Assembly (NCBI RefSeq): GCF_000295955.2
Contig: NZ_ALXE01000036.1
Span: forward strand, 62,001 to 126,000
DNA length: 64,000 bases
From: Pantoea sp. A4
Lineage (GTDB): Bacteria > Pseudomonadota > Gammaproteobacteria > Enterobacterales > Enterobacteriaceae
Direction: 5' to 3'
In this document: positions 47,394 through 59,161 of the stretch, in pieces
Layout: each line of letters starts with the position of its first letter
Numbering within the stretch: the first letter of the stretch is position 1
Translations under genes and position numbers: made by a program
Notes under the pieces: model-generated
The model's database searches: none
Told to the model about the DNA's origin: nothing
What the model saw: the letters and a program-made list of their open reading frames with translations, nothing else

Positions 47394-50048
47394 TCACACT
47401 TTATCGTTTGGATTAAGGGCTTCTGTCAACCGTTGTTGCAATACCGCCTGCATTTTAGCGTCAAGTGCACGGCGTTCGCTATTTGCCAGAATAAACAAAT
47501 CCTCTACGCGTTCACCGATGGTGCTGATCCGCGCGCCATGGAGCGAGACGCCTAAATCAGCGAACACTTCACCCACGCGAGCCAGCAAACCAGGCTGGTC
47601 TAACGCCACCAGTTCAAGGTAGCTACGTCTGTCAGTGTGACCAGGCAAGAAGTTCACTTCGGTGTCTACGCTGAAGTGTTTCAGACGTGAAGAGGCGCGG
47701 CGCGTGCGCGGCGGCACCCACTCGGTATGGGCAATAGATTGTTCCAGCGCCTGAATAATCATCAGATGGCGATCCGCCGCCAGTGGGCTGCCATCCGGCT
47801 CCAGCACAATAAACGTGTCCATTGCCATACCATCCCGGCTGGTAAAGATTTGCGCATCGTGCACGCTGAGATTACGCCGATCAAGTTCACCCGCAACGGC
47901 GGCAAACAGGTAGGGCCGGTCTGGGCTCCAGATGAAGATTTCCGTGCCGCCGCGCGTGGCTTGCGGGCTAACCAACACCAGCGGTTTATTCAGGTCATGA
48001 TCCATCAGATGGCGTGCGTGCCACGCTAGCTGGTTCGGCGTGTGGCGCAGGAAATATTCGGCCCGGCAGCGTCGCCAGATTTCATTCAGGCGCTCTTCGT
48101 TGATGTTATCCATGCGCAACAGGGCCAGTGCCTGTAGGCGGTGATGGCGGACGCGATCGCGCAGGTCTGGGCTGTTTTCCATACCGCGACGCAGCTGTTT
48201 TTCGGTGGCGAAGAACAGCTCGCGCAGCAGGCTCTGTTTCCAGCTGTTCCACAAGCTCTCATTGGTGGCGCAGATGTCGGCCACGGTTAAACACACCAGA
48301 TAGCGCAGGCGGTTTTCGTTTTGCATCACTTCAGCAAACTGCTGAATTTCGGTCGGGTCCTGAATGTCGCGACGTTGTGCGGTGACAGACATTAACAGGT
48401 GATGACGTACCAGCCAGGCAACCAGTTGCATCTCGCGTGAGTTCAGCCCATGCAGCTCTGCGAATTCAATGGCATCTTGCGCGCCGAGAATGGAGTGATC
48501 GCCGTGGCGGCCCTTCGCAATATCGTGCAGCAGAGCAGCCATGAGCAGCAACTCTTGCTGGGGCAAGCGTGGCCAGAGCTCAACACACAGCGGGTGCATC
48601 GGGCGGGTGGCTTCATCCGCGAAGCTTTCCAGCTTTTGCAGTACGCGGATGGTGTGTTCATCCACGGTGTAGGCATGGAACAGATCAAACTGCATCTGAC
48701 CCACAATATGCCCCCACAGCGGGGTGTAAGCCCATAGCACGCTGTGACGGTGCATCGGCACCAGCGCACGGCGCACCGCACCCGGATGACGCAAAATCGC
48801 CATAAACAGCTGGCGCGCTTCCGGGATCTGACACAGCGGCTGCGCCAGGTGGCGACGCGCGAAGCGAAGGTGCCGTAGCGTTGTGGAGTAGATCCCGCTG
48901 ATATTTTCGTTACGCACCATCACGTAGAACATGCGCAAAATTGACTCTGGCTCGCGGACAAACAGCGTTTCATCGCGCAGGTCAATCAGGCTGCCACGTA
49001 GCTGGAACTCATCGTCCAGTGGACGTGGCTTTTCCGTGGTGGAGAGCGCCAGAATGGCCTCATCAAACAGCTGGAGCAGCATGTGATTCAGCTCGCCAAT
49101 GCGGTGCGTAACGCGGTAGAAATCCTTCATCATACGTTCAACCGGCTCGTTGCCTTCGCCCTGGTATTTCAGGCGTTGTGCCACGGTCAGCTGGCGATCA
49201 AACAGCAGGCGGTTGTCATAGCGAGTGAGGGTGAGATGCAGCGCAAAACGGATACGCCAGAGAAAGAGCTGACACTCGTTCAGTTCATTACGCTCTGCTT
49301 CGGTCAGAAAGCCAAAACCCACCATCTCACTTAAGGTGGTGGCACCAAAGTGCCGCCGCGCGACCCACTGCAGCATATGAATATCGCGCAGCCCGCCGGG
49401 GCTGCTTTTGATGTCCGGTTCCAGATTGTAGCTGGTGCCGTGATAGCGCTGATGGCGTTCATTTTGCTCATCAATTTTTGCGGCAAAGAACTGGGCTGAA
49501 GGCCAGAAGCCATCGCTGAAGACGTTTTTCTGCATCTCAAGGAACAGCGCAACATCCCCGCTTAACATGCGGGACTCCACCAGGTTGGTGGCGATGGTGA
49601 GGTCAGAGAGGCCTTCCAGCAGGCACTCTTCGAGCGTACGTACGCTGTGGCCCACTTCCAGTTTGAGATCCCACATCAGGGTTAACAGGGCACTGGTCTG
49701 CGCTGCGGCTTGCTCATCCAGTGGTGTGCGGCTGAGGATCAGAATATCGATATCCGACAGGGGGTGTAGCTCGCCTCGGCCATAACCGCCTACCGCGACC
49801 AGCGTAATCGCAGGCAGGGTATCGAAGCCAAAAAAGCGCCACAGGCGGCGTAACAGGCGGTCAATATAGCGGGTACGAGCAGCGATGAGATTTTCCACGG
49901 GCTCACCCGCATCAAACGCGGTGGCCAGCAGATGGTTGAAGTGTTCCAGCCGCTGTTTGAGCTGATCCCGTGTCAGGCTGTCATCATCCCAGTGGGCCGC
50001 AGAGTCTTTTAACCCTTTTCTTACTTCATCAGTGAGGATCGCGCTCAT
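47394..50048 (-). CDS. glnD: Bifunctional uridylyltransferase/uridylyl-removing enzyme GlnD
   Basis: Primary nitrogen sensor that uridylylates PII proteins when glutamine is low and removes UMP when it is high. The 884-residue protein has the nucleotidyltransferase motif [17 protein letters not shown] near residue 88. The HD domain [14 protein letters not shown] is near residue 520, and two ACT domains close the C-terminus (about 705-880). It sits between map and dapD as in E. coli. Confidence 0.97.
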   Translation of the reverse strand: MSAILTDEVRKGLKDSAAHWDDDSLTRDQLKQRLEHFNHLLATAFDAGEPVENLIAARTRYIDRLLRRLWRFFGFDTLPAITLVAVGGYGRGELHPLSDIDILILSRTPLDEQAAAQTSALLTLMWDLKLEVGHSVRTLEECLLEGLSDLTIATNLVESRMLSGDVALFLEMQKNVFSDGFWPSAQFFAAKIDEQNERHQRYHGTSYNLEPDIKSSPGGLRDIHMLQWVARRHFGATTLSEMVGFGFLTEAERNELNECQLFLWRIRFALHLTLTRYDNRLLFDRQLTVAQRLKYQGEGNEPVERMMKDFYRVTHRIGELNHMLLQLFDEAILALSTTEKPRPLDDEFQLRGSLIDLRDETLFVREPESILRMFYVMVRNENISGIYSTTLRHLRFARRHLAQPLCQIPEARQLFMAILRHPGAVRRALVPMHRHSVLWAYTPLWGHIVGQMQFDLFHAYTVDEHTIRVLQKLESFADEATRPMHPLCVELWPRLPQQELLLMAALLHDIAKGRHGDHSILGAQDAIEFAELHGLNSREMQLVAWLVRHHLLMSVTAQRRDIQDPTEIQQFAEVMQNENRLRYLVCLTVADICATNESLWNSWKQSLLRELFFATEKQLRRGMENSPDLRDRVRHHRLQALALLRMDNINEERLNEIWRRCRAEYFLRHTPNQLAWHARHLMDHDLNKPLVLVSPQATRGGTEIFIWSPDRPYLFAAVAGELDRRNLSVHDAQIFTSRDGMAMDTFIVLEPDGSPLAADRHLMIIQALEQSIAHTEWVPPRTRRASSRLKHFSVDTEVNFLPGHTDRRSYLELVALDQPGLLARVGEVFADLGVSLHGARISTIGERVEDLFILANSERRALDAKMQAVLQQRLTEALNPNDKV

Positions 50049-50070
50049 TCAGTATTCCTGGTCAAATGAC

Positions 50071-50100
50071 ATAAAAAAACCGGCTCGCGGCCGGCTTTTA
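50071..50100 (-). terminator. Terminator after map
   Basis: On the minus strand a short GC-rich stem (CCGG/CCGG flanked by A and T runs, with GCC/GGC alternatives) runs into seven T residues, 17 bp past the map stop. Confidence 0.65.
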
Positions 50101-50116
50101 GTTAATCAGGAGAAGA

Positions 50117-50911
50117 TCACCCCTCGTTGACTAACACTCTTTCGATGGTGTCGTCGCTGCGCAGGGTGAGGATCTCACAGCCGTTATCAGTCACCACAAT
50201 AGTATGCTCGTATTGCGCCGACAAGCTGCGATCCTTGGTTTTCACCGTCCAGCCATCCTTCATGGTACGGATGCGGTAATCACCGGCATTGACCATTGGC
50301 TCTACGGTAAACGTCATGCCCGCCTGCAGCACGACGCCGCCATCATCGGTGTCGTAGTGCAGAACCTGTGGCTCTTCGTGGAAACCTTTACCAATGCCGT
50401 GGCCACAGTATTCGCGCACCACAGAGAAGTTCTGTGCTTCAACGAATTGCTGAATGGCGCGACCCAGTTCACGCAGGCGGATGCCTGGCTTCACCAGACG
50501 CAGTGACAGATAAAGACTCTCTTGAGTAATGCGGCAGAGGCGCTCACCCAGAATGGTCGGTTTACCCACGATGAACATTTTTGACGTGTCGCCGTGGTAT
50601 TCGTCTTTAATCACGGTGACATCAATGTTGACGATATCGCCATCTTTTAACAGACGGTCATCACTTGGGATGCCGTGACAGACCACTTCATTGATAGAGA
50701 TACAAACGGATTTCGGGAAGCCGTGATAGCCCAGGCAAGCAGAGATGGCTTGCTGCTGCTGAGTAATGTGCTCATGGCACAGGCGATCCAGCTCGGCGGT
50801 GGAAATGCCAGGCTTAACGTGTGGAGCGATCATCTCCAGCACTTCGGCCGCCAGGCGGCCAGCCACGCGCATTTTTTCGATTTCTTCAGGGGTCTTGAGT
50901 GAGATTGCCAT
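50117..50911 (-). CDS. map: Methionine aminopeptidase type I
   Basis: Removes the initiator methionine from nascent proteins. The 264-residue protein has metal ligands in NIDVTVIKDEYHGDTS, GHGIGKGFHEEP, MTFTVEPMV and YEHTIVVT. The ATG at 50911 (MAISLKTPEE) is the conserved start; an upstream frame to 50944 lacks similarity. It is divergent from rpsB across a 360-bp regulatory spacer. Confidence 0.98.
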   Translation of the reverse strand: MAISLKTPEEIEKMRVAGRLAAEVLEMIAPHVKPGISTAELDRLCHEHITQQQQAISACLGYHGFPKSVCISINEVVCHGIPSDDRLLKDGDIVNIDVTVIKDEYHGDTSKMFIVGKPTILGERLCRITQESLYLSLRLVKPGIRLRELGRAIQQFVEAQNFSVVREYCGHGIGKGFHEEPQVLHYDTDDGGVVLQAGMTFTVEPMVNAGDYRIRTMKDGWTVKTKDRSLSAQYEHTIVVTDNGCEILTLRSDDTIERVLVNEG

Positions 50912-51028
50912 TAAATTCATCCGCAGTGCCGCTTTTTTGGGCAATAATTAATGCTGTGCTGTTATGTTAGCAGTCTGAAAAAGGGCTGCCAAACAGTTCA
51001 CAGCCTGCGGACGTCAGGTGAACAATGA

Positions 51029-51058
51029 TTGGCGTATTACTGCTCATTATGGTATAAA
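51029..51058 (+). promoter_or_regulatory. Promoter of rpsB-tsf
   Basis: TTGGCG at 51029-51034, an 18-bp spacer and TATAAA at 51053-51058, with TG one base upstream of the -10 (extended element). A GCGCGCC discriminator follows, the signature of stringently controlled ribosomal promoters. Confidence 0.8.
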
Positions 51059-51065
51059 GCGCGCC

Positions 51066-51994
<929 letters not shown>

Positions 51995-52042
51995 TAAGGT
52001 TTGCTCTTTCTGAGAGCCCTTAGACTTCAGATGTGATCTGCT

Positions 52043-52070
52043 AAGGGGCCGCGAAGGCCCCTTTATTTTA
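52043..52070 (+). terminator. Attenuating terminator between rpsB and tsf
   Basis: A perfect 8-bp stem AAGGGGCC/GGCCCCTT with a 5-nt loop, followed by TTTATTTTAT. E. coli has a similar partial terminator that lowers tsf relative to rpsB. Confidence 0.8.
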
Positions 52071-52173
52071 TCTCACCCTGTCACGCGGGCTGTGGTTCGC
52101 GGGGCAGAGTAAATTTTCCGCAACAAGTTTCTGACAGTGTGAATACACCCAGAGACGAATCGAGGATTATGGA

Positions 52174-53025
52174 ATGGCTGAAATTACCGCAGCACTGGTA
52201 AAAGAACTGCGTGAGCGTACTGGCGCAGGCATGATGGACTGCAAAAAAGCGCTGACTGAAGCGAGCGGCGACATCGAGCTGGCAATTGAGAACATGCGTA
52301 AATCTGGCGCAATCAAAGCCGCTAAGAAAGCAGGCAACGTTGCTGCTGATGGCGTGATCAAAACCAAAATCGTTGACGGTTATGGCGTGATTCTGGAAGT
52401 AAACTGCCAGACTGACTTCGTAGCAAAAGATGGCGGTTTCCAGGCGTTTGCTGACAAAGTTCTGGATGCAGCAACTGCTGGCAAAATCACCGACGTTGAA
52501 GTTCTGAAAGCGCAGTTCGAAGAAGAGCGCGTTGCACTGGTTGCTAAAATCGGTGAGAACATCAACATCCGTCGTGTTGCTCTCCTGGAAGGTGCAGAGC
52601 TGAACTCTTACCAGCACGGCGCACGTATCGGCGTTCTGGTTTCTACCACTGGTGCTAACGAAGAACTGAGCAAGCAAGTTGCAATGCACGTTGCTGCAAG
52701 CAAGCCAGAATTCGTTAAGCCAGAAGACGTTTCTGCAGACGTGGTAGCGAAAGAGTACCAGATCCAGCTGGACATCGCGATCGAGTCAGGCAAGCCTAAA
52801 GAAATCGCTGAGAAAATGGTTGAAGGCCGTATGAAGAAATTCACCGGCGAAGTTTCTCTGACTGGTCAGGCTTTCGTTATCGATCCTGCTAAAACCGTTG
52901 GTCAGGCTCTGAAAGAGCAGGGCGCAGACGTGATTAACTTCATCCGCTTCGAAGTGGGTGAAGGCATTGAGAAAGTTGAAGCTGACTTCGCAGCAGAAGT
53001 TGCTGCAATGTCTAAGCAGTCTTAA
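52174..53025 (+). CDS. tsf: Elongation factor Ts
   Basis: Guanine nucleotide exchange factor for EF-Tu. The protein has 283 residues, as in E. coli. The N-terminal UBA-like domain contains [16 protein letters not shown], with the TDFV motif in NCQTDFVAK that contacts EF-Tu. The C-terminal module ends AAMSKQS. The ATG at 52174 is conserved, with GAGG 8 nt upstream. It is co-transcribed with rpsB. Confidence 0.99.
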   Translation: MAEITAALVKELRERTGAGMMDCKKALTEASGDIELAIENMRKSGAIKAAKKAGNVAADGVIKTKIVDGYGVILEVNCQTDFVAKDGGFQAFADKVLDAATAGKITDVEVLKAQFEEERVALVAKIGENINIRRVALLEGAELNSYQHGARIGVLVSTTGANEELSKQVAMHVAASKPEFVKPEDVSADVVAKEYQIQLDIAIESGKPKEIAEKMVEGRMKKFTGEVSLTGQAFVIDPAKTVGQALKEQGADVINFIRFEVGEGIEKVEADFAAEVAAMSKQS

Positions 53026-53032
53026 TGCTCTG

Positions 53033-53061
53033 AAAGAACCGCCAGAAGGCGGTTCTTTTTT
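53033..53061 (+). terminator. Intrinsic terminator after tsf
   Basis: An 11-bp stem AAAGAACCGCC/GGCGGTTCTTT with an AGAA loop, followed by further T residues. Confidence 0.92.
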
Positions 53062-53191
53062 GTCTGTGGTTGGCTCCAGCCAATTATCAGATTTTTTTCA
53101 GTCTCCTCCCACTAGCAATTCCGTTGCACTAAGTGGATGATTGACCAGATTTATTGCTCCTATTCATCATATCTTCCAGGAAGAATCGACC

Positions 53192-53917
53192 ATGGCGACC
53201 AACGCGAAACCTGTTTATCAACGTATCCTGTTAAAACTGAGTGGCGAAGCCCTTCAAGGCGCTGAAGGTTTTGGCATTGACGCAAGCGTATTAGACCGTA
53301 TGGCGCAGGAGGTCAAAGAGCTGGTTGAATTGGGTATTCAGGTTGGCGTAGTGATCGGTGGGGGCAACCTGTTCCGTGGCGCAGGCCTGGCGCAGGCCGG
53401 TATGAACCGCGTAGTAGGCGACCACATGGGGATGCTGGCAACCGTGATGAACGGCCTGGCAATGCGTGATGCACTGCACCGCGCCTATGTGAATGCACGC
53501 CTGATGTCCGCAATCCCATTAAACGGCGTTTGTGACAACTACAGCTGGGCTGAAGCGATCAGCTTGCTGCGTAACAACCGCGTCGTGATTTTCTCCGCAG
53601 GTACGGGTAACCCGTTCTTTACTACTGATTCTGCTGCATGTTTGCGCGGCATCGAAATCGAAGCGGATGTGGTGCTGAAAGCCACTAAAGTTGACGGCGT
53701 CTATTCTGCCGATCCAGTGAAAAATCCGGATGCAACCCTGTACGATCAACTGACTTATGCTGAAGTGCTCGAACGTGAGCTGAAAGTGATGGATCTGGCG
53801 GCGTTTACACTGGCTCGTGACCATCAACTGCCGATTCGCGTCTTCAACATGAACAAGCCTGGCGCACTGCGTCGCGTAGTGATGGGTGAAAAAGAAGGCA
53901 CTCTGATTACGCATTAA
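53192..53917 (+). CDS. pyrH: Uridylate kinase
   Basis: Phosphorylates UMP to UDP; hexameric, activated by GTP and inhibited by UTP. The 241-residue protein of the amino acid kinase fold has [21 protein letters not shown] and [19 protein letters not shown] (here [12 protein letters not shown]) motifs. The ATG at 53192 ([10 protein letters not shown]) is conserved; an in-frame ATG 17 codons earlier is rejected. tsf-pyrH-frr order matches E. coli. Confidence 0.98.
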   Translation: MATNAKPVYQRILLKLSGEALQGAEGFGIDASVLDRMAQEVKELVELGIQVGVVIGGGNLFRGAGLAQAGMNRVVGDHMGMLATVMNGLAMRDALHRAYVNARLMSAIPLNGVCDNYSWAEAISLLRNNRVVIFSAGTGNPFFTTDSAACLRGIEIEADVVLKATKVDGVYSADPVKNPDATLYDQLTYAEVLERELKVMDLAAFTLARDHQLPIRVFNMNKPGALRRVVMGEKEGTLITH

Positions 53918-54060
53918 TACCCGCCACAGCATAAAATAGGGTATATTCTGGGGGCGTTGCGCACAGGCACAACGCACCGTTCAGGATGATCGATAGCTAT
54001 CGATACCGCTTCCGGCACGGCCGGAAATGGCCAGGTCAAACCGAATCCAAGGGTTTCAAC

Positions 54061-54618
54061 GTGATTAACGATATTACAAAAGATGCTTATGTACGCATGG
54101 AAAAATGCGTAGAAGCGTTCAAAAATACCATCAGCAAAGTGCGCACTGGTCGTGCTTCGCCTGCTTTACTCGACGGCATTGTGGTTTCTTACTACGGCAC
54201 GCCAACCCCACTGCGTCAGTTGGCGTCAGTGACGGTTGAAGATTCACGTACACTGAAAATCAACGTGTTTGATCGCTCTCTGAGCGCCGCCGTTGAGAAA
54301 GCTATCATGGCTTCTGACCTCGGTCTGAACCCAAGCTCAGCCGGTACTGACATTCGTGTTCCGCTGCCAGCACTGACCGAAGAACGTCGTAAAGACCTGA
54401 CCAAAATTGTTCGTGCAGATGCCGAGCAGGGTCGTGTCTCTGTGCGTAACGTTCGTCGTGATGCTAACGACAAGATCAAAGCGCTGCTGAAAGATAAAGA
54501 GATCAGCGAAGACGACGAACGTCGTGCGCAAGATGATATCCAGAAAAAAACCGATGCTTACATCAAACTGATTGATGCTGCATTGGCTGAGAAAGAGAAG
54601 GAACTGATGGATTTCTAA
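54061..54618 (+). CDS. frr: Ribosome recycling factor
   Basis: With EF-G, splits post-termination ribosomes. The 185-residue protein has the two-domain form: a long three-helix bundle ending KEKELMDF and the conserved [21 protein letters not shown] and [14 protein letters not shown]. The start is GTG at 54061, matching the GTG start and length of E. coli frr. The open frame extends upstream to 53986 but that part has no similarity. Confidence 0.98.
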   Translation: MINDITKDAYVRMEKCVEAFKNTISKVRTGRASPALLDGIVVSYYGTPTPLRQLASVTVEDSRTLKINVFDRSLSAAVEKAIMASDLGLNPSSAGTDIRVPLPALTEERRKDLTKIVRADAEQGRVSVRNVRRDANDKIKALLKDKEISEDDERRAQDDIQKKTDAYIKLIDAALAEKEKELMDF

Positions 54619-54742
54619 TCCCGTCAGGTTCTGCCCAAAACGCCGTACAGAAAGCTGTTCATAAGAATGTGCTCTCTTGCGGCGTTTTACATTGTGCCTG
54701 ACTGCAAAAAAGGCCTGTTTTTCCCCCTACATGGATAGCCAC

Positions 54743-55945
54743 ATGAAGCGACTCACAATCCTCGGCTCAACCGGTTCTATCGGTGTCAGCACCCTTTCGG
54801 TAGTCAGCCAGAATCCCCATCTTTACCAGGTTGTCGCTTTGGTCGCCGGGCAAAACGTTGCGGTGATGGCTGAACAGTGTCTGGCCTTTAAGCCACGCTA
54901 CGCATCAATGGCGGATGAAGCCTCTGCTGTGGCTCTGCGTGAACGACTGAGAGCACTCAATCTTGATACTGAAGTGCTCTCCGGCGTTCAGGCCGCTTGC
55001 GAGTTGGCAGCCCTGGATGACGTCGATCAGGTAATGGCGGCGATTGTTGGTGCTTCGGGTCTGTTGCCGACACTGGCGGCGATCCGCGCGGGTAAAACCG
55101 TGCTATTGGCGAATAAAGAATCACTGGTCACTTGCGGCCGTTTATTTATGGAAGCCGTGCAACAGCACCAGGCCCAGTTGTTACCGGTTGATAGCGAACA
55201 TAACGCGATTTTTCAGAGTTTACCGGCTTCCATCCAGCATCAGTTAGGTTACGCTGACCTGCGAGATAACGGCATAGAGTCGGTTATCCTTACGGGATCG
55301 GGTGGCCCTTTTCGTGACACGCCACTGCAGGATTTAGCGGCGATGTCACCGGATCAAGCTTGTGCGCATCCGAACTGGTCAATGGGGCGTAAAATCTCCG
55401 TTGATTCGGCCACCATGATGAATAAAGGTCTCGAATACATTGAAGCCCGCTGGCTGTTTAACGCCAGTGCAGCACAGATGGAAGTCATATTGCATCCGCA
55501 ATCGGTCATCCACTCTATGGTGCGCTACTGCGATGGCAGTGTACTGGCGCAGCTAGGCTCACCCGATATGCGAACGCCGATAGCCCACAGCATGGCATGG
55601 CCTCAGCGCATTCAGGCTGGCGTGACACCACTGGACTTCACGCGAATGGCCTCTCTGACCTTCGCGGAGCCGGATTTTTCACGCTATCCCTGCCTGAAGC
55701 TGGCGATTGATGCCTGTGCCACAGGGCAGGTGGCGACCACCACCCTGAATGCAGCCAATGAAATTGCAGTGGCTGCCTTCCTCAACCATCAGATCCGGTT
55801 CACGGATATTGCCGCCCTGAACAGTGAGGTGCTGGCGAAAGTGGTGTCTGCGGAGCCGGAGTCGGTGGAAGCCGTGATTGAAATTGACCGTCAGGCTCGA
55901 ATGGCGGCAGAGGCGTTGCTGCCGCGATTTTCGCTGGTAGGGTAG
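54743..55945 (+). CDS. dxr: 1-deoxy-D-xylulose 5-phosphate reductoisomerase
   Basis: Second step of the MEP isoprenoid pathway; the target of fosmidomycin. The 400-residue protein starts [14 protein letters not shown] with the NADPH-binding GxTGxIG. Metal and substrate residues are seen in [23 protein letters not shown] and [10 protein letters not shown]. The C-terminal 40 residues differ from E. coli. The ATG at 54743 is the family start; an ATG four codons earlier is possible. It precedes ispU, which uses the pathway's product. Confidence 0.97.
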   Translation: MKRLTILGSTGSIGVSTLSVVSQNPHLYQVVALVAGQNVAVMAEQCLAFKPRYASMADEASAVALRERLRALNLDTEVLSGVQAACELAALDDVDQVMAAIVGASGLLPTLAAIRAGKTVLLANKESLVTCGRLFMEAVQQHQAQLLPVDSEHNAIFQSLPASIQHQLGYADLRDNGIESVILTGSGGPFRDTPLQDLAAMSPDQACAHPNWSMGRKISVDSATMMNKGLEYIEARWLFNASAAQMEVILHPQSVIHSMVRYCDGSVLAQLGSPDMRTPIAHSMAWPQRIQAGVTPLDFTRMASLTFAEPDFSRYPCLKLAIDACATGQVATTTLNAANEIAVAAFLNHQIRFTDIAALNSEVLAKVVSAEPESVEAVIEIDRQARMAAEALLPRFSLVG

Positions 55946-55962
55946 GCGCACGCCCCTGCTAT

Positions 55963-55991
55963 TTGTTCGATTCGGGTGATAATGGTATAGT
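55963..55991 (+). promoter_or_regulatory. Candidate promoter of the ispU-cdsA-rseP-bamA cluster
   Basis: TTGTTC at 55963-55968 and TATAGT at 55986-55991, 17-bp spacer, with TG one base before the -10 (extended). About 130 bp of leader follows before ispU. Confidence 0.6.
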
Positions 55992-56119
55992 CGCTGGCTC
56001 TCATTTGATGGCGTAGCACCGGATAGGGTGGGTGCCGTGGGGTTGTTGTCGGGATGTTTACCAGGCGCAATGTATTCAGAAACCACAGTATTTCTGATGA
56101 AAGGAATTGATAACGCGTT

Positions 56120-56872
56120 ATGTCGTCCAACAATCACAACAAAACTGATGACCTGCACGGAAGTGGACCGCGTCATGTGGCCATCATTATGGATGGCAAC
56201 GGCCGCTGGGCAAAAAACCGGGGCAAACTGCGTATTTCTGGGCATCGCGCGGGCGTTAAAGCTGTGCGTCGCGCGGTCAGCTTCGCGGTAAGCAATAATC
56301 TTGAGGCGCTCACGCTCTATGCGTTCAGCAGTGAAAACTGGAGCCGCCCGTCTCAGGAAGTCTCAGCGCTGATGGAGCTGTTTGTCTGGGCGCTCGACAG
56401 TGAAGTAAAGAACCTGCATAAACATAACGTTCGTTTGCGAGTTATCGGGGATACCAGCCGTTTTAATACGCGTATCCAGGAGCGGATTCGCCGCTCTGAA
56501 GAGTTAACTCAGCAAAACAATGGACTGACACTCAACATCGCTGCTAATTACGGCGGTCGTTGGGATATTATCCAGGGTGCCAAAAAACTGGCGGAGCAGG
56601 TACAGGAAGGGTTACTGCGTCCTGACCAGATCACGGAAGAACATCTGGCTCCGCATCTCTGCATGCAGGAGCTGGCGCCAGTGGATTTAGTAATAAGGAC
56701 CGGGGGAGAGCATCGGATCAGTAATTTCCTGCTGTGGCAAATAGCCTATGCGGAGTTTTACTTCAGCGATGTTCTCTGGCCTGATTTTGATGAACATGTT
56801 TTTGAAGGTGCAATAAATGCATTCTCTCTGCGGGAGCGCCGTTATGGTGGCGCAGCGCCTGGCGGTGCCTGA
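56120..56872 (+). CDS. ispU: Undecaprenyl pyrophosphate synthase
   Basis: Makes the C55 lipid carrier for peptidoglycan and O-antigen by adding isoprene units to farnesyl diphosphate. Also called uppS. The 250-residue cis-prenyltransferase has the pyrophosphate-binding IIMDGNGRWAK (catalytic D25), HRAGVKAVRR, LTLYAFSSENW and VIRTGGEHRISNF. The start ATG at 56120 has AAGGA at a rather long distance (14 nt). It is the first gene of the run to bamA and ends 18 bp before cdsA. Confidence 0.98.
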   Translation: MSSNNHNKTDDLHGSGPRHVAIIMDGNGRWAKNRGKLRISGHRAGVKAVRRAVSFAVSNNLEALTLYAFSSENWSRPSQEVSALMELFVWALDSEVKNLHKHNVRLRVIGDTSRFNTRIQERIRRSEELTQQNNGLTLNIAANYGGRWDIIQGAKKLAEQVQEGLLRPDQITEEHLAPHLCMQELAPVDLVIRTGGEHRISNFLLWQIAYAEFYFSDVLWPDFDEHVFEGAINAFSLRERRYGGAAPGGA

Positions 56873-56890
56873 GCATACTGGGGGTAACCT

Positions 56891-57748
56891 TTGCTGAAGT
56901 CTCGTTTGATTACCGCGTTGATTCTTATTCCGCTGGTGATCGCCGCGCTGTTTTGGTTACCCATTGTTGGCTTTGCGATTACAACCATTATCATCTGTAT
57001 GCTTGCCGCCTGGGAATGGGGGCAACTGGCCGGATTAGCCACGCGTCAGCAGCGTATCTGGCTGGCACTGTTGTGTGGTCTGCTTTTGGCTGGGATGCTG
57101 TTTATGCTCCCTCCTTATCAGCGTGATGTGCATTTGCCTCAGGTCGCTATGTCGCTGTGGGCTTCACTGGCCTGGTGGATTGCAGCTCTGCTGTTAGTAC
57201 TCACTTACCCTTCATCTGCGGCGCTGTGGCGGCATTCCCGTCCGTTACGTCTGCTGTTCGGCATTCTTACGTTGGTGCCGTTTTTCTGGGGCATGATTGC
57301 CCTGCGTCAGTATCACTATGACATCGACCACTTTGCGGGTGCATGGTGGCTGTTGTTCGTTATGTTCCTGGTCTGGGGTGCAGATTCCGGCGCCTATATG
57401 TTTGGCAAGCTGTTTGGCAAACATAAGCTGGCACCGAAAGTGTCACCGGGTAAAACCTGGGAAGGCTTCCTTGGCGGGTTACTCTCTTCGGCACTGATTG
57501 CCTGGTTATTCGCCCTGTTTGCGCCGTTGACGATTGCCGCGACGACGCTGGTGATTTGCGCTGTAATTGCCGCTCTGGCCTCTGTGCTGGGCGATTTGAC
57601 AGAAAGCATGTTCAAGCGTGAAGCGGGTATTAAGGACAGTGGTCATTTAATTCCTGGTCACGGTGGCATTCTCGATCGTATTGATAGCCTGACGGCTGCT
57701 GTGCCGGTGTTTGCCTGCCTGCTGTTGCTGGTCTTCCATACTCTCTAA
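56891..57748 (+). CDS. cdsA: Phosphatidate cytidylyltransferase (CDP-diglyceride synthase)
   Basis: Inner-membrane enzyme making CDP-diacylglycerol from phosphatidic acid and CTP. The 285-residue protein has about eight hydrophobic segments. The family signature near the C-terminus contains KREAGIKDSGHLIPGHGGIL followed by DRIDSL. The start is TTG at 56891, giving MLKSRLITAL and the same length as E. coli CdsA. GGGG lies about 7 nt upstream. Confidence 0.97.
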   Translation: MLKSRLITALILIPLVIAALFWLPIVGFAITTIIICMLAAWEWGQLAGLATRQQRIWLALLCGLLLAGMLFMLPPYQRDVHLPQVAMSLWASLAWWIAALLLVLTYPSSAALWRHSRPLRLLFGILTLVPFFWGMIALRQYHYDIDHFAGAWWLLFVMFLVWGADSGAYMFGKLFGKHKLAPKVSPGKTWEGFLGGLLSSALIAWLFALFAPLTIAATTLVICAVIAALASVLGDLTESMFKREAGIKDSGHLIPGHGGILDRIDSLTAAVPVFACLLLLVFHTL

Positions 57749-57760
57749 GGACAGGCGAAT

Positions 57761-59110
57761 ATGTTGAACATACTCTGGAGTTTTGCGGCCTTTATCATTG
57801 CACTGGGCGTGTTGATCACCGTGCATGAGTTTGGTCATTTTTGGGTGGCACGCCGCTGTGGTATTCGTGTTGAGCGCTTTTCGATTGGGTTCGGCAAAGC
57901 GTTATGGCAGCGCCGTGACAAGCAAGGCACCGAGTATGTTATTGCCCTGATTCCCCTTGGCGGCTACGTCAAAATGCTGGATGAACGCGTCGAAAGCGTT
58001 CCGGCAGAGCTGCGTCATCAAGCCTTCAACAATAAACCTGTCTGGCAGCGCGCTTCTGTGATTGCGGCGGGCCCCATCGCTAATTTCATTTTTGCTATTT
58101 TTGCCTATTGGGTGGTGTTCATCCACGGTGTGCCGGGTGTTCGCCCGGTTATTGCTGAAATTAGCGGCGGATCTATCGCAGCGGAAGCGCAAATTACGTC
58201 CGGGATGGAACTTAAAGCCGTAGATGGTATCGAAACGCCTGATTGGGATGCAGTGCGAATGGCGCTGATTGGTAAAATCGGTGACACTTCGACCACGGTT
58301 ACGGTGGCGCAGTTTGGTGAAAGCGCAACCCAGCAAAAGACACTGGATCTCCGTCACTGGCAGTTTGAGCCAGATAAGCAGGACCCCGTAACGTCACTGG
58401 GCATGCGTCCTCGTGGCCCGCAAATTGAAACGACACTGGCGGAAGTGCAAGCTAACTCACCTGCCAGTAAAGCCGGTTTGCAAGCGGGCGACAGGATCGT
58501 TAAAGTCGATGGTCAGTCTTTAACGCAGTGGCAGGATTTTGTTACTCAGGTGCGTGACAGTGCCGGTAAGAACATGGCGCTGGAGGTGGATCGTAAAGGG
58601 GAGTCGTTGCAGCTAACGATGACGCCAGAAGCGAACGCCAAAGCACATAACACAGGTTTCGCTGGGGTAATCCCTCGGGTGATTCCTCTGCCAGAAGAGT
58701 ACAAAACGGTCAGGCAGTATGGCGCGTTCTCCGCTATTGGCGAAGCAACGGCGAAAACCTGGCAACTGATGAAGTTGACAGTCACCATGCTGGGCAAGTT
58801 AATCACAGGCGATGTAAAGCTGAACAACCTGAGTGGGCCAATTTCGATTGCGCAAGGTGCCGGGATGTCAGCAGAGTATGGGTTGATTTATTACCTGATG
58901 TTCCTGGCGTTGATTAGCGTCAATCTGGGCATCATCAACCTGTTCCCATTGCCGGTATTAGATGGTGGGCACTTACTGTTCCTGGCGATCGAAAAGATCA
59001 AAGGCGGACCGGTGTCCGAACGAGTTCAGGACTTCAGTTATCGCATTGGTTCGGTTTTGCTGGTGCTGTTAATGGGGCTTGCACTTTTCAATGATTTCTC
59101 ACGTCTGTAA
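57761..59110 (+). CDS. rseP: Site-2 zinc metalloprotease RseP
   Basis: Intramembrane protease that cuts the anti-sigma factor RseA to free sigma-E; also removes signal peptide remnants. The 449-residue protein has the active site HEFGH (H22, E23, H26) in the first membrane helix. Two tandem PDZ domains lie at about 115-200 and 205-300, and [14 protein letters not shown] carries the second metal-binding Asp near residue 402. ATG 57761 lies 12 bp after cdsA. It connects to degP and bamA through sigma-E. Confidence 0.98.
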   Translation: MLNILWSFAAFIIALGVLITVHEFGHFWVARRCGIRVERFSIGFGKALWQRRDKQGTEYVIALIPLGGYVKMLDERVESVPAELRHQAFNNKPVWQRASVIAAGPIANFIFAIFAYWVVFIHGVPGVRPVIAEISGGSIAAEAQITSGMELKAVDGIETPDWDAVRMALIGKIGDTSTTVTVAQFGESATQQKTLDLRHWQFEPDKQDPVTSLGMRPRGPQIETTLAEVQANSPASKAGLQAGDRIVKVDGQSLTQWQDFVTQVRDSAGKNMALEVDRKGESLQLTMTPEANAKAHNTGFAGVIPRVIPLPEEYKTVRQYGAFSAIGEATAKTWQLMKLTVTMLGKLITGDVKLNNLSGPISIAQGAGMSAEYGLIYYLMFLALISVNLGIINLFPLPVLDGGHLLFLAIEKIKGGPVSERVQDFSYRIGSVLLVLLMGLALFNDFSRL

Positions 59111-59161
59111 CAGCGGGAAAGCGGACAGACGCGGGATGTGTTAGGAAAACGCATAATAACG

